The notes: generated by a model from the letters alone, not told the origin. A stretch of DNA of 64,000 nucleotides from Temnothorax longispinosus (GCF_030848805.1 NC_092358.1:14362433-14426432); one strand, 5' to 3'; shown: positions 1 through 11,070, counted from the first letter of the stretch. Translations and numbers: made by a program.

Positions 1-379
1 TGACGCACGGGCGACGAAAGCCCGTCAGGGAAAGTCGATCGAGCGATCCGACACCGCGTTCGCGAAAGACTTAGCCACCGGCTCAGGCGCGAAACTGAGC
101 GGGCGTGATGGACGAACGCGAACGAGGACTTAGTCGGGGAACGAGCGACGAGCGATCGGACTAGAACTTAGCGAAATCGCGGACCGTGCGCAGCGAATCG
201 AAAAGATAGCGCGAGGCCGACGTCCGACTAGGACTTAGCGAAATCGCGGACCATGCGTAACGGGTCGAAAACAGATAGCGTGAGGCCGACGTCCAACAGC
301 GGCCGGACGACCTTGGTAAACCACCGGGAAGCCGGGACGACATCCTCAGGAACCGGCAACGGAAGCGAGCTCCCACGGC

Positions 380-1720
380 CCCGAGAATCAGTCAGAGGGG
401 GTCGGCGTCAACGGCGAGCATCGTGCGGGTCACCCGGACCTCTTCTCCGAGAAAGTCGTCCGGGAGGATGTCGCGTAGCGTAGGAAAGGTCACGCGCGTA
501 GATCGGCGCCGTCGGCGCACGCGAAATACAAAAGTTGTCGACCCAGGGTAGCGGGCCCAGGGCGCGCGGTGCGCGCGAGCGCAACGTCGATGGAAATTTC
601 CGTGTTGACGCGATAGTACGCCCGTACGCGGAAATAGGTGTGGAAGGGGAAAGTGAAAGCCGCACATCTGGCAAACATCTGGCACTACGGCGCAAATAGG
701 CGCCGGAGTGGGGGCTACGATCCCGAAGTGGGGAGCCCGAGCGAGGAGCGTAACTCGAGGCAGTCGGTCGGGAATCGTCGATGAGGTGACACTTATATCG
801 CGCGCTAACGTTCCTCGCGTAGAATTATAGCGTTTTTCTTTGGCAGAACTGGTGCGCACTCAGTGCACATTAAAGCCGTTGTACACAAATCAACGTAATG
901 TGTATGTTTAATATAAACGGGTTAAATCATGAAATCCTCAATATTCTTTATTGCACTATTTGGTAAAATATGTACTGGGTATTTTATCAGTCAAAATATT
1001 TGCATTTTACTTTAAATATTAGAGATTAAATCAGTGTACAACAGCCTTAATGCGCACTGAGTGCGCACCAGTTCTGCCAATGAAAAACGCTATTAACTTC
1101 GCCGAGTCGAGCCCGGACACGTAGATGGTTGTCCCGCGGTTCACAACCACCGGCACGACGCCCGCGGAAACGCGTTACTTGCTTGCGATACGAAAGCGAG
1201 ATGGTGCATAGTCACCGAGTGTGAGAGTGAAGGAGAAGCGTACGGTACTTGTACCCAGCGAGACATGCGTGTTAGCCATTTTGTGAACAACGAAGATCTG
1301 TGAACAACTTCCTGCGGGAGGACATTCAATTGAATAAATCATTGAATCATATTGTGAAATACATCGAGATTTATTGTCGATATCGTCGAGAATTTACTTA
1401 TCTTGTGACACTTACCTGGTCTATCGGCGGTGATCCCACGAAGTCCCTCGGCGTCAATGAAACGGAGTGCCTTGAGCGGCCAAGTCCCTCGGTGCGGTGA
1501 AGCGGAGATCCTTGAGTAGTAGCGGCGACGATCCAACGTTGGCAGGAACCTGAAAATAAAGGGAGATAATTAGATTGAGAATCCGAGTATTCATGATAGC
1601 TTACCTTCTCGGTTGGTAAAGGTTAAATCGAGTGGCGACCGTGTACAAGAAATAAAACATCGGGTTTCGGACACCCAAATCGCAACGTCCGGTCACAACC
1701 TATCTAGAATTTCTTTCTCT
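380..1720 (+). repeat. LTR-like module, family L copy a (split by MITE)
   Basis: This is one of four related segments in the window (also near 13890, 22184 and 38332). A primer-binding-site-like TGGCGACCG lies at 1633-1641, and about 55 bases further on is a conserved GGTCACAACC (1691-1700). Upstream, near 390-410, is one unit of a GTCGGCGTCA-type subrepeat that is tandemly amplified at about 108 bp in copies b and c. On the opposite strand the copy shows splice-like signals (GAGAAGGTAAG, then TTTTCAGGTTCCTGCC, then CCAGGTAAGT) that recur in b and c. The best reading is a diverged LTR plus leader of an LTR retrotransposon. No TG/CA ends or target duplication were found. The sequence before 380 is GC-rich and has no recognised gene. 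Confidence 0.45.
828..1092. mobile_element. Harbinger-type MITE
   Basis: This 265-bp element has terminal inverted repeats of about 59 bp starting TAGCGTTTTTC, with only a few mismatches between arms. It is flanked by TTA at 825-827 and 1093-1095. A 3-bp TTA/TAA duplication is the hallmark of the PIF/Harbinger superfamily. It has no coding capacity. It interrupts family L copy a, so it is younger than that copy. Confidence 0.8.
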
Positions 1721-1938
1721 GCTCTAGCCGTTGCTTCCTCCTCTATCTCTTTTCTTTTCATTTTCTGAATGAGCTCTATAACCGATCCTAAACTGTCTGT
1801 TCGTCCTCTCTGTCTAGCAAGCGCCTCCGCCTTTGTTGGCCTGCCTCTTGCTTTCTTCTCACCTTCGCCTTCTCTTTTGCTTCCTCATAGTGGAAGCTTT
1901 GTTTTCGTGAATTTCGTATATGAACTTTCGATTGCGTT

Positions 1939-2505
1939 TAAGTTGGGTTTAATGAACCAAATTTAAAAAAAATTATATATGAAATAGGGGTAGAAGAAAC
2001 CAACGAAGAGATTAGTTTTTGAGTTTTTTCTGCCAATATGTTCAGATTGTTGTAAAACGTCGAAATATCGCCTTAAAAAAATGTCCGTATGTGTGTGTGT
2101 GTGTGTATGTGCAGATTTAATGTCCGTGGTTGCTCTAACTTCCGCAAATATTGAGATATCGGGCTGTTTTTTTTTTAATCGATAGAGTATCATTCAAGGA
2201 AGGTTGGTATTGAATTTGGCGATGATCAGTAAAGGGGTTCTTTTTTTAAAAAATTTTGAATTTTTTTAGAAATGTCCGTGGTTGCTCTAACTTCCGCAAA
2301 TTTGGGGATATCGATCTATTTCTAATTTTATTATATTTTTTAGTCTTTTCTATCCCTATTTCATATATAATTTTTTAAGATTTGGTTGATTAGACCCAGC
2401 TTTATACGCGATCAAAGGTCCATAATTTTGATCGCATATAAAGCTAAGTCTAATCAACCGAATTTAAAAGAATTATATATGAAATAGGGGTAGAAAAGAC
2501 CGAAG
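1939..2505. repeat. AT-rich repeat cluster with palindrome
   Basis: A segment containing ATATATGAAATAGGGGTAGAA occurs in plus orientation near 1970, inverted near 2346-2365, and in plus orientation again near 2475. The last two form a palindrome (2346-2505) with arms of about 70 bp and a short loop. A second motif, GTGGTTGCTCTAACTTCCGC, is directly repeated near 2128 and 2279. A short GT microsatellite lies at 2092-2108. The cluster sits just before Helentron coding debris and may be its non-coding part. Confidence 0.5.
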
Positions 2506-2589
2506 TAAAAATTGTTTTTTGAGTTTTCGATGCCAATGTGTTGCTTATGTCAAATTTAAATTTTTTGAGGATCGGTTTTGAGGATCGGC

Positions 2590-2826
2590 TATCTTTTCGC
2601 CTATCCAAATTATAAGAGAACAGTTCCCAATTACGCCTGCTGAAGCTTTGACAATTTATAAAAGTCAAGGCCAAACTTATGAGAAAGTATGCATTGATCT
2701 GAGAAGTAATTATCGTATGACGAGATCAATGTTGTACGTAGCACTAAGTAGAGTAACTAAAATATCAAATTTATACATTTTGGGTCGTTTTATACCTCCA
2801 AAAAAACCATCCCCAGAAAATTCTTG
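2590..2826 (+). pseudogene. Helentron helicase C-terminus (PIF1-like)
   Basis: The frame encodes the last roughly 78 residues of a PIF1-type superfamily 1 helicase and ends in TGA at 2824-2826. It shows TIYKSQGQTYEKVCIDLRS followed by the motif-VI-like string YVALSRVT. In Helitron/Helentron transposons this helicase forms the C-terminal half of the Rep-Hel replicase for rolling-circle transposition. The upstream helicase motifs and the HUH Rep domain are absent, so the copy is 5' truncated. The endonuclease and protease modules follow directly, which identifies the element as a Helentron rather than a cellular PIF1 gene. Confidence 0.8.
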
Positions 2827-2852
2827 AATTAGCGTACTCAAAAGTTATAAAA

Positions 2853-3655
2853 GAATATTTTCTTTTATAATAAAAATTATATACCAGAACATACAATCTT
2901 TGAATAAAAATATTACTAATATAAATTGTGATAAATGGTATAAACAAGTTGACCACTTAATTTTTTCAGAAACACAAACAATAGCAAAAGATAATTTTAC
3001 ATTAGAAGGATTTAATATTATTTTCCGTTCAGATAATTATGACAAACGATCAACAAGAGGAATAATATGTTTTATAAAAAAAGAACTGAACGGAAATATT
3101 AATGGACATATACAAAAAGATGAAACAATAAATGGACAACATCGACATATTGATTTAATACTTCTAACTATAAATAAAGTACAAATTATTACAGGTTATA
3201 AGTCACCATCAGTAACTAATACAGCATTTACCTATGAATTAAGTAATATTTTAAGCAAATTATTAGATAATGAAAAGATTGTAATAGGTGATTTTAACTA
3301 CGATTCGTATAATGGAGGATTTTTGGAAAAACATTTAGAAAAATTAAATTTTAAACGTGCCCTTTCAACACATGTTTCAACTACAAATTTTAATACGCAA
3401 ATCGATGTAATATTTATATCTGATCGAATACTTAATTACACTGCTGGAGTATACGAAACTTTTTCCTCAGACCATAAACCTATTTTTATTGGATTAAACG
3501 AGCAAAGTGAGATACCAATAACAAGTGTGAAGACTTTATTTAAAGAAAATTTTCTTTCTAATAAGGATAATAAATATAATTCAGAAAAACTGTTAATCAA
3601 CATTAAGTCTTCACATACTAGTGAAAAAAATAAAAATGTACCAAAAAATGTATAA
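2853..3655 (+). pseudogene. Helentron-associated AP-like endonuclease domain
   Basis: The reading frame opens with IIYQNIQSLNKN, a typical start of a retrotransposon-style exonuclease/endonuclease/phosphatase domain. It continues with a catalytic Glu in LIFSETQT, VIGDFNYDSY (catalytic Asp and Asn) and a C-terminal SSDHKPIFIG (catalytic Asp-His). The order and spacing fit an intact fold of about 250 residues. Helentrons are known to carry such a domain after the helicase. No ATG fits this start, and the module was probably part of a polyprotein. It ends at a stop just after an A6 run near 3643-3648, where a one-base shift opens the protease frame. Confidence 0.8.
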
Positions 3656-4242
3656 TATTAAATGATAAAATTGAAAATAATAATTTTAACATAGATAATC
3701 TTATTTATCCACTGCCACAAACAATTGAAGAGAACGTGTTAAAAGAAAATTCGTGGTTAGATGATCGACCTTTAAATGAAATTATGACGATAATAGAAAG
3801 ATATACTACATTTTCTCGTATTGATGTTCTTTTTATAATGAATTTACATTGGATTGAACCGATCTTTACTTCCTATGTTCAGATTGTCGGAGGTCAGCAT
3901 TGCGGTAACCACTGGCACTGTATTTACTATGATGGTTTAATGCTTCATATATATGATAGTTTGTATTTTGATACTCATTCTTATTACGATCTAACATTAT
4001 TTGAACAAAAATACATTCAAAAACGATACCCTAATCTGGAACAAAATAATATAATATTTGAAAAAGTAACCAAGCAGCCAGATCTTGCGTCATGTGGAAT
4101 ATTTGCAGCAGCATTTGCAGTATCAATAGCATTGGGAAAAAATCCTTCAAATAAAAAATATTTAACAGATATGCCAAAAATGCGTAGACATTGTCTGAGA
4201 ATCATAGAAGAGAAAATATTATTACCCTTCCCGGAAGAATAA
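3646..4242 (+). pseudogene. Ulp1-like (C48) cysteine protease module of Helentron
   Basis: The frame carries the signature of Ulp1/SENP-type cysteine proteases: NHWHCIYYDG (catalytic His), LHIYDSLY (Asp), and KQPDLASCGIFAAAFA, which holds the oxyanion Gln and the nucleophile Cys. Ulp1 proteases cleave SUMO-type isopeptide bonds in cells; in transposons they may process the polyprotein or remove host modifiers. The frame is open upstream to the A-run where the endonuclease frame ends, so the two were probably one polyprotein before a single-base shift. Many Helentrons carry an OTU protease; a Ulp1-type module here is less expected. A first ATG near 3781 would give a short free-standing protease, which I consider less likely. 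Confidence 0.75.
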
Positions 4243-4251
4243 AATAAGATA

Positions 4252-4447
4252 AGCATTGAAATATTGAACAATTTGGAGAATTTACATTTAGCAGTTTGCC
4301 TAGAAAATCAAATAACAAAAGCACAAATAAATAAAAATAGATAAATAAGTATAAAAAAAAAATATTGAAAAATAAACATTGAAATATTAAACAATTTGGA
4401 GAATCTACATTGAACAGTTTGCCTAGAAAATCAAATAACAAAAGCAC
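4252..4447 (+). repeat. Two-copy repeat in Helentron 3' region
   Basis: A segment beginning CATTGAAATATT and ending CAAATAACAAAAGCACA occurs twice, starting at 4254 and 4377 (offset about 123 bases) with about 90% identity. It follows the protease stop codon and leads into the 5S-like stretch, so it is probably non-coding 3' sequence of the element. Confidence 0.6.
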
Positions 4448-4460
4448 AGTTCGAACGAAG

Positions 4461-4549
4461 TGAAGCAAACCTAGCATGATTAGGTACTACGGATTACTAT
4501 GGATGGATGACCGGGTGAATTTTTCGAGCGGGCATTGTGGCCGTCGCAG
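4461..4549 (+). ncRNA. 5S rRNA-like fragment
   Basis: The stretch reads AAGCAA, then GGATTACTATGGATGGATGACC, then GTGAA and GCATTGTGGCC. This mirrors the 3' half of arthropod 5S rRNA, whose corresponding strings are AAGCA, GGTTAGTACTTGGATGGGTGACCG, GGGAA and TGTTGGCC. It is diverged and lacks a clear 5' half, so it is unlikely to be a functional 5S gene. It may be a 5S-derived end captured by the Helentron or by a non-autonomous relative. Confidence 0.5.
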
Positions 4550-4734
4550 AAAAAAGGAAAGTATAGTAGAGTTTAATATTTTTAATAAAGAAAATAAATA
4601 CAAATAATCCTATTGCAATATATTTAAAATATTATCCTCTATGAGGAAGCCAAAACAAATAAATACTAATAATTATACATTGAATGAAATAAAAGCTTCC
4701 TCATAGAGAAAGCTTTGTAAGCGAAGGTTTCTAC

Positions 4735-5015
4735 TTGCACACTTAACCCTTTAGGAGCCTGTGTACATAATTATGTACATTCACTAAAAAAACTAAAAAT
4801 ACTTGCCCACTTAAAAACTAAAGCAATATGCAGATTTCTACTTGCCCACTTAAAAACTCTAAGAAAACAATGTGCAAGTTTCTACTTGCACACTTAAGAA
4901 CTATGAGGAAGCAATGTGCAAGTTTTTACTTGCACACTTAAGAAAAAAATTATAAGTAAGCAATGTGCAAGTTTCTACTTACACACTTAAAAACTATAAG
5001 AAAGCAATGTGCAGG
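4735..5015. repeat. Minisatellite, about 45-bp unit
   Basis: About six imperfect units carry the core CAAGTTTCTACTTGCACACTTAA followed by AACTATGAGGAAGCAATGTG. The unit shares GAGGAAGC/GCTTCCTC with hairpin-like motifs at 4640, 4695 and 1880, which may link it to Helentron termini. Confidence 0.75.
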
Positions 5016-6560
5016 TTTTTCTTTCTTTTGTCTCCCTGCTGTTCACTCTCTATTCCTATTTCCTTCTCTGCCTCCATCCGCCGCTCTATCCTATTTCCTT
5101 CTCCCTTTACCTATGCTATACTCTATGCCCCGCCTCGCTCTGCCTGTCGCGTCTCAATTCTCCCGTCGAGCCGCCCCTTACTCCTGCCAACGTTCGTGCC
5201 CTACCGCACACTGCCGCGCGCGGCTCGGTTCCCCCACCGCGACGCCCCTCTATTCTAGCTATTGTTCGTGCCCAACCCTTCTCTGTGACTTGCCACTTTT
5301 CTGCCCTTCGTTCGCCTCTACCTGCTACTCCTCCACTCCTCCCTTTCGCCTCCTTGCTCCCTTACCTCCACACCTCCTCGATCAGTCACACTCTCCCTCC
5401 TCTGCCTCCTTTAACTCTCAATTCTATGTAATCTTCTCACGCACACTCTCACACCTGTCACCTCTGTAGCTCCGGAAACGGAAGTCCCCATTTTCACTGA
5501 TAATATATGTGTTTTTTTCATTAACTATATGATTTAATTGTTACATGCTAACCGTTAAAGTTCCCCAATTTATAATATCCCATTAAAAAAAGTAATTTAA
5601 TAATAAAAATAAGTAAAAATGCAATTAAAAAATAGAAAATATTCGAATTTTCTCTTTACCTATAGATAGAAATTTCAGGATTGCTGTCTATAAATTTATC
5701 AAATTTTTTGATAGCCATCGGTAGTCTATCTTATTTAAAAAAAATTATTTTCGAAAAAAAAATGAAGAAAAAGTTCCTTAAAAAATCGAAGTTATTGGAA
5801 TCCCATTTTCTTATACGTCTTAAAAATTTCGAAATTAAGTCTAGAATTTGTAAGATTTTTTTGAATAAAATCAAAACGGTCGCACTGAGAAAAACAAACA
5901 TTTTTTACTTAAATCCTAAAAAAACAGTCATATTGCCCATTAAACATTTTTTCGATATTTTCTTCGAAAAGTACAGTGAAAAACGAAAAGAAAGACCACC
6001 TTATTTTTTACAATATCTTTTTTCTTCTTAAAGTTACAGGCATTTGAAATTTTCCAAATTTTAAACTGCATTTTTTTTTAATCCATAACTTAAGTATGAG
6101 TAGAGATAAAAATCTAAAAAAAATCATGGAAGCTACTTTCATTCAGTACAAAAACACAAAAAAATGTTGGCCAAATAAAAAATGGTCGGGGACAATCATT
6201 GGTTGAGTTGGCATGGAATGCCCCATATGTATACGGTTTATTAAAAAGAGGTAAAAGGTAAGAGGTAAAAAATCCTGGTAAGGAATAACAGGTTAATTCT
6301 TACCTTGGCTGCGAGTCCTCATCTCCTAATTTCTTAGGCAAGATTTGATGCCAACACTAAAAAATAGTTGACTTCGTAAAATATCACTTTATCTCGTTCT
6401 TATCTGACGCGAACAAGCAAGTGATAAGATTTATGGAATAATTTCTGGAAAATAAAGATCTGGTTGACAAACAATTTAAGCGGTCACAAGCAACAATTTT
6501 ATAATCGACAGATATACATATATCTTACATACTTTTATTAAAATATACAAGTAAAGGATG
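5016..6560. other. Spacer without recognisable gene
   Basis: 5016-5470 is a pyrimidine-rich, C-biased tract; its open frames are Pro/Ser/Leu-rich with no domain. 5470-6560 is AT-rich with poly-A/T runs and a short frame near 5681-6031 rich in Lys, Phe and Ile. I see nothing supportable as a gene, and no inverted or direct repeat boundaries. Confidence 0.5.
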
Positions 6561-6639
6561 AAAACATCGGTCATCAGATCTTTAAAGAAAAAGTTATATA
6601 ATCTCAATTTAAGAAGGAAAACATATTATATATTACTAT

Positions 6640-7245
6640 CCAGTATATTAGGTTTGCCAGTACGTATAAAAATAACAACTTCAAAAAATTACTCGACCCC
6701 ACTGGCCATTACTCTTTTATTCTTTTTCTTCACAGTACGTTTCGGCCTCAATCAGGCCCTTTTTAAGTGAGATTTTATACATTATACATCAAGCAACAAC
6801 CAAATCACGCGTCGCTAGACGCCGCGTCCAAACCACATCGTGCGCACGCCAAAACTAAAAACGAATATGTCAAACTAAAAATGTCAAAAATAAAAGCCAG
6901 AAGGAATGTCAGAATTAAAACGTAGATGCTTACATAATTGTTGCATCGAAAGAGTGAGATTGTAAAACTCGCGAACATCGCTGGCGTAACCGTAAAAAAA
7001 CTTATTTTCTCCACACGGTCCGCAACGTGTCATATTCAAAGTCGCACTGGCACAAATCATACACAATGACAAATTACATTACAATTAAGTCGTGTTCCCA
7101 AAATACCGCAAGACAGGCTAAGATCTCACTTAAAAAGGGCCTGATTGAGGCCGAAACGTTGTGAAGAAAAAGAATAAAGGAGTAATGGCCAGTGGGGTCG
7201 AGTAATTTTTTGAAGTTGTTATTATTATATATTACCTTTATTTCA
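6640..7245. mobile_element. Penelope-like terminal repeats in inverted orientation
   Basis: 6676-6775 and 7121-7215 are inverted copies. They share the stem-loop GGCCTGATTGAGGCCGAAACG (minus strand in the left copy, plus strand at 7138-7158), then a string reading GGCCAGTGGGGTCGAG. This 'stem, loop, stem, GAAACG' shape matches the ends of Penelope-like elements, which are reported to carry hammerhead-ribozyme motifs. The 345 bases between the arms show no reverse transcriptase or GIY-YIG coding, so only the ends survive. Confidence 0.6.
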
Positions 7246-7890
7246 CGTTTCCGAAAGGATGCAAAAACGTGCACAAACACGTTCACTCCCGTTTAAGGTT
7301 ACGATAACGAACTCACGTATGTTAATCGGATGAGAGACCAAATACTGTGTAGTGCCGTGTAGTGCCATATTGGGCTTGGTAGCTCACTTGGCGCAAAATA
7401 GATCTCTTCTTATTGGGCGCTTAGTAGCAATAGAACATGATTGGCTTTTATCTCTAGTATCAACGAATCAACGTAGAGTGTAAAGACGCGCGAAATGGGT
7501 TGGAAGAAGCTTGTATATCTGGCACTCTAATAAATGCACAAAATTTATATTACAGTTTGCATACGTAATTAAAGAAATTACCAATGATTGCAATAAATTT
7601 GAGATTTATTGCACATTACAATCAATTTACTCTGATTTTATAAAAACGCGGGTTTCCAAAAAAATATAATATAATTTAATTAATTATAACTATAGAGAAG
7701 AAGTATCACAATATATAAAAATTATATTAATTTAAAAGTACTGGGCGGTTTGTTTTGATGCTTTCAGTGCTGTAAGCATCATTCTGTCTTTGTTGCACAT
7801 TGAATATGAAACGAAGATAGAGCAATGCTTTCAGCGTTGAAAGCAAACGAAGCCTAAATATAAAAAATATTTACACATAATTAAGAGGTA

Positions 7891-8150
7891 CTGCAATATT
7901 GGCAACACATGCGCATGTATGTTGCTACCAATATTGGTGTCGTCATGGACACTGCAATATTGGCAACACATGCGCATGTATTTTGCTACCAATATTGGTG
8001 TCGTCATGGACACTGCAATATTGGTAACACATACGCATGTATGTTGCTACCAATATTGGTGTCGTCATGGACACTGCAATATTGGCAACACATGCGCATG
8101 TATTTTGCTACCAATATTGGTGTCGTCTTGGGCGCTGCAATATTGATAGT
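7891..8150. repeat. 61-bp minisatellite with 122-bp higher-order period
   Basis: CTGCAATATT starts at 7891, 7952, 8013, 8074 and (partly) 8135, giving an exact 61-bp period. Each unit holds an inverted pair AATATTGG/CCAATATT around a central GCGCATGT. Units alternate between GTATGTTGC and GTATTTTGC, so the array is organised as dimers. Long open frames cross it only because the repeat lacks stops. Confidence 0.9.
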
Positions 8151-9235
8151 GTACCAGCATTTAATTAATAACCAATATTATCCTTGCAAGCATACTCCCC
8201 CCCCACCGCCCGCGCTCCGGCGGCGTCGATCAATATTCGATCACGCGGGAACGAAATGCGTCACGCGCTCCGATTCGTTAGAGCCCGGCAGCGGCCGGCT
8301 CCGACACGTGAAATTTTCAAAACAACGCGAATAGCGATTCAGCTCTGTGCGTGTTCATTACAAAAAAAAAAACAAATTTCTCAAGCTCGCTGCGAGGACA
8401 TCGCCCGCAGAAGAGTCAGTCGCACTTAGTCGTCGCTTTCGAGCAGTCTCGCTGAAAGGCGGCGACCACATTCGTTCGCTTCAGATCTCGCAGAACGATC
8501 TCCCGTCTTCGCGGAGTACATATTTGAGTCAACCTAACAATTCTATCTTCATCTCGCATTGCCTGAATCGCTAGTCGCGTTTATCTAATTGAAGTGCGCG
8601 TCTGTCCGAATTATTTGATTGTTGTTCGAGAGGTCTGTCTACTGCCGATCGTGCTCCGCCCGCGACCGTTCCTCTGCCGCGCGCTCAAGATCTCCGTGCG
8701 TCGCGAACAAGATTTCCGTTCCGCGTTACGCTTCAAGTACGAGGCGTTCTCAAGATTTCCGTTCGCTATATCCGGCAGCGAAAGGGAACGGATCAGAAGA
8801 TTTCCGCATTCGCGGTGCACGATCCGTCGTTCCCCCTCGAGTGTTTAAATAAAAGGCATTATTCGACGCCCGAACAGCTTTTGAACTCCGACATGTAATC
8901 ACGCATTAGTCGTCGCTCCGCGGTTATGTCGTGCTCCGTTTCTTGGCGGTGGCCACGCTCCTCTTATGCAGCGCGTTCTCTGATGTTACTGACTCATGCA
9001 TGTAAAGATTGTATAAAGTATCGCCGCTTTTCTTCGAAGTACATATATACGCATTATTTTTCTGTTAACGTTGATTATTGACTATTGTTCTTCCAGCGAT
9101 AATTTTATGACTATTTCGGGTAAAATCTTTGTAAATACAGATGTTTAGATCGATTAAAGGGAAAGAGGCAGTAAGAGCCGGCGCGGTAAATAGGGCGCAA
9201 GTTATATATATTTCTTATCGTCAATACATAAAAAA
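8151..9235. other. Mixed GC-rich spacer, no gene recognised
   Basis: A C-rich run at 8200-8210 is followed by GC-rich sequence with short direct repeats of AAGATTTCCGTTC (8709-8765). AATAAA motifs occur near 8848. No open frame shows a recognisable domain. It could be an old LTR or UTR fragment, but I cannot support a boundary. Confidence 0.4.
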
Positions 9236-9240
9236 ATTTG

Positions 9241-9276
9241 CAAACGTTTCGACCATTTTTGTGGTCATCTTCAGCG
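9241..9276 (-). ncRNA. Hammerhead-like motif of a Penelope-type end
   Basis: Read on the minus strand this is CTGAAGA, a stem GACCA/TGGTC with an A-rich loop, then GAAAC. That matches the hammerhead core CUGANGA, stem II, GAAA. Penelope-like retroelements carry such ribozymes in their terminal repeats. No coding debris lies beside it, so it is an isolated element end. Self-cleavage activity cannot be judged from sequence alone. Confidence 0.5.
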
Positions 9277-9548
9277 CAATGTGTAAATTAGAAACTCTAT
9301 TGTAACGCGGTCATTAGGCTATTGTATACTCGCACGTCGCACGTTCCTTTTTCCATGCGGTCATTCCGGTGTGTGTGCGCTACTCCATAGGCAAGCAACC
9401 TTGAATCCCTCCCAAGTTAGAAGGCCAGGAGGACCATGTTGCATTTAGTACTTCATTATATGTTACACGATACCTGCGTACATACGGAGCGACACACTGA
9501 TTTACGGTTCACATCGATATAAAATTGAACACTGTGAGTTATTTACAA

Positions 9549-9700
9549 TGAAATCGTAAACGGTATAGCGCACAAAACGACAGATAACAGACGCAAGTTA
9601 TCTTGACATTGCTTCGAGAGATAATACTTGATCGTAAAACGGTACAGCGCACAGATAACGGACGCAAGTTGTCTCGACAATGTTTCAAGAGGTAATGACC
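9549..9700. repeat. Direct duplication of about 78 bp
   Basis: Two diverged copies of ATCGTAAACGGTATAGCGCAC through GACGCAAGTTATCTTGAC begin near 9551 and 9631. Related sequence (ATCGATGTATAAGAAT) also brackets the element at 9767-10909, so this is pre-insertion host repeat. Confidence 0.6.
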
Positions 9701-9766
9701 GATCTAATATGTTTCGCTTGCCTCGAGGTTAAAAGATCGATGTATAAGAATTCGGTGAAAAACAAA

Positions 9767-10909
9767 GGTAAATGTTTAGTATAACGCTCTCCTCTCCGAT
9801 TTTCTTAAAACTTTGTAAAATTGCTTATTTCTGTGTGTAAAAAACATTCTGAGAAGGAAAATCGTCGCTCAGGTCTCGTTTTTTTTTTAATTTAATTTCA
9901 AAGTTTTGATGTCGGTAAGGTAGGAAAATGATAATTTACGTTTTTAAAGTACTGCGCAACTTCATTTGAAGGTCACGTGACAACTGTCTGCTAATTAAAT
10001 ACAAAATATCTGCTTAAAACATGTGTGTGCCCTGCTTTAACAAAAATCCGAGCGAAAATCATAACTTTTATAAAGCAGTGGATACACACGTGTGTGCCCT
10101 GTTTTAACGAAAATCACAACTTCTATAAAGTAACACACGTGTGTGTGCGTGCCCTGCTTTAACGAAAATCACAACTTCTATAAAGCAGGGCATACACACG
10201 TGTGTTTGTGCCCTGCTTTAACGAAAATCACAACTTCTATAAAGCAGGACATACACACGTGTGTGTGTGTGCCCTGCTTTAACGAAAATCACAACTTCTA
10301 TAAAGCAGGGGATATACACACGTGTGTTTGTATGCCCTGCTTTAACGAAAATTACAACTTCTATAAAGCAGGGCATACTCACGTGTGTTTGTGCCCTGCT
10401 TTAACGAAAATCACAACTTCTATAAACCAGGGCATACACACGTGTGTTTGTGCCCTGCTTTAACGAAAATCACAACTTCTATAAAGCAGGATATACACAC
10501 GTGTGTGTGTGTGCCCTGCTTTAACAAAAATCACAACTTCTATAAAGCAGGGCATACACACACGTGTGTGTGTGCAGTGCTTTAACGAAAATCACAATTT
10601 ATCAATTTATCAATTTTGGCCACGTACGGTATTTCACAACCATAAAATTTTAACCTAAATGGCACCGTTAATGAGTATGCGGACAACTTAATTTGTGAAT
10701 ATAGTAACAAATAAAGTTGCGAAGTATTTAAAAAACGTAAATTATCATTTTCCTACCTTATCGACATCAAAACTTTGAAATTAAATTAAAAAAAAAACGA
10801 GACCTGAACGACGATTTTCCTTCTCAGAATGTTTTTTACACACAGAAATAAACAATTTTACAAAGTTGTAAGAAAATCGGAGGGGAGAGCGTTATACTAA
10901 ACATTTACC
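9767..10909. mobile_element. Inverted-repeat DNA element with 8-bp target duplication
   Basis: The terminal inverted repeats are about 210 bp long and begin GGTAAATGTTTAGTATAACG (left 9767-9978, right about 10700-10909). AAAACAAA flanks the element on both sides (9759-9766 and 10910-10917). An 8-bp duplication suits hAT- or P-type transposons. There is no transposase; the interior is mostly a satellite of hairpin-forming units. An adjacent diverged copy of the target near 10975 still has a single AAAACAAATAACGG and serves as an empty-site control. Confidence 0.85.
10020..10595. repeat. Satellite of about 60-bp palindromic units inside the element
   Basis: About ten units each contain CCCTGCTTTA and TAAAGCAGGG as an inverted pair around CGAAAATCACAACTTC. 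They are joined by CA/TG-rich linkers with ACACACGTGTGT. Every unit can form a hairpin, and the linkers are themselves palindromic. Confidence 0.9.
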
Positions 10910-11070
10910 AAAACAAATAACGGTAATGCCAGTTGAGAGATCGATGTATAAGAATATTCGTTGCAAAACAAATAACGGTAATGCCAGTCAGAGACCTTGT
11001 AACACGGTAATCTATGTATAATACAGATTCACAATAATAAATAATAAATAAAGCGTGAAACGCGGAGCTC

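Noticed and set aside
4963..5469. Pro/Ser/Leu-rich open frames in three overlapping readings
   Set aside because: They arise from a pyrimidine-rich tract lacking stops; no domain, no supportable start and the same DNA is open in all three plus frames.
5681..6031. 116-residue Lys/Phe-rich frame
   Set aside because: AT-rich low complexity with poly-A/T codons; no motif or neighbouring gene context.
7909..8334. 141-residue frame rich in Cys, Tyr and Trp
   Set aside because: It is the translation of the 61-bp minisatellite; the protein repeats only mirror the DNA repeat.
10020..10595. CRISPR-like array of palindromic repeats
   Set aside because: Eukaryotic context, no unique spacers between repeats, and the array lies inside a transposon with a target duplication.
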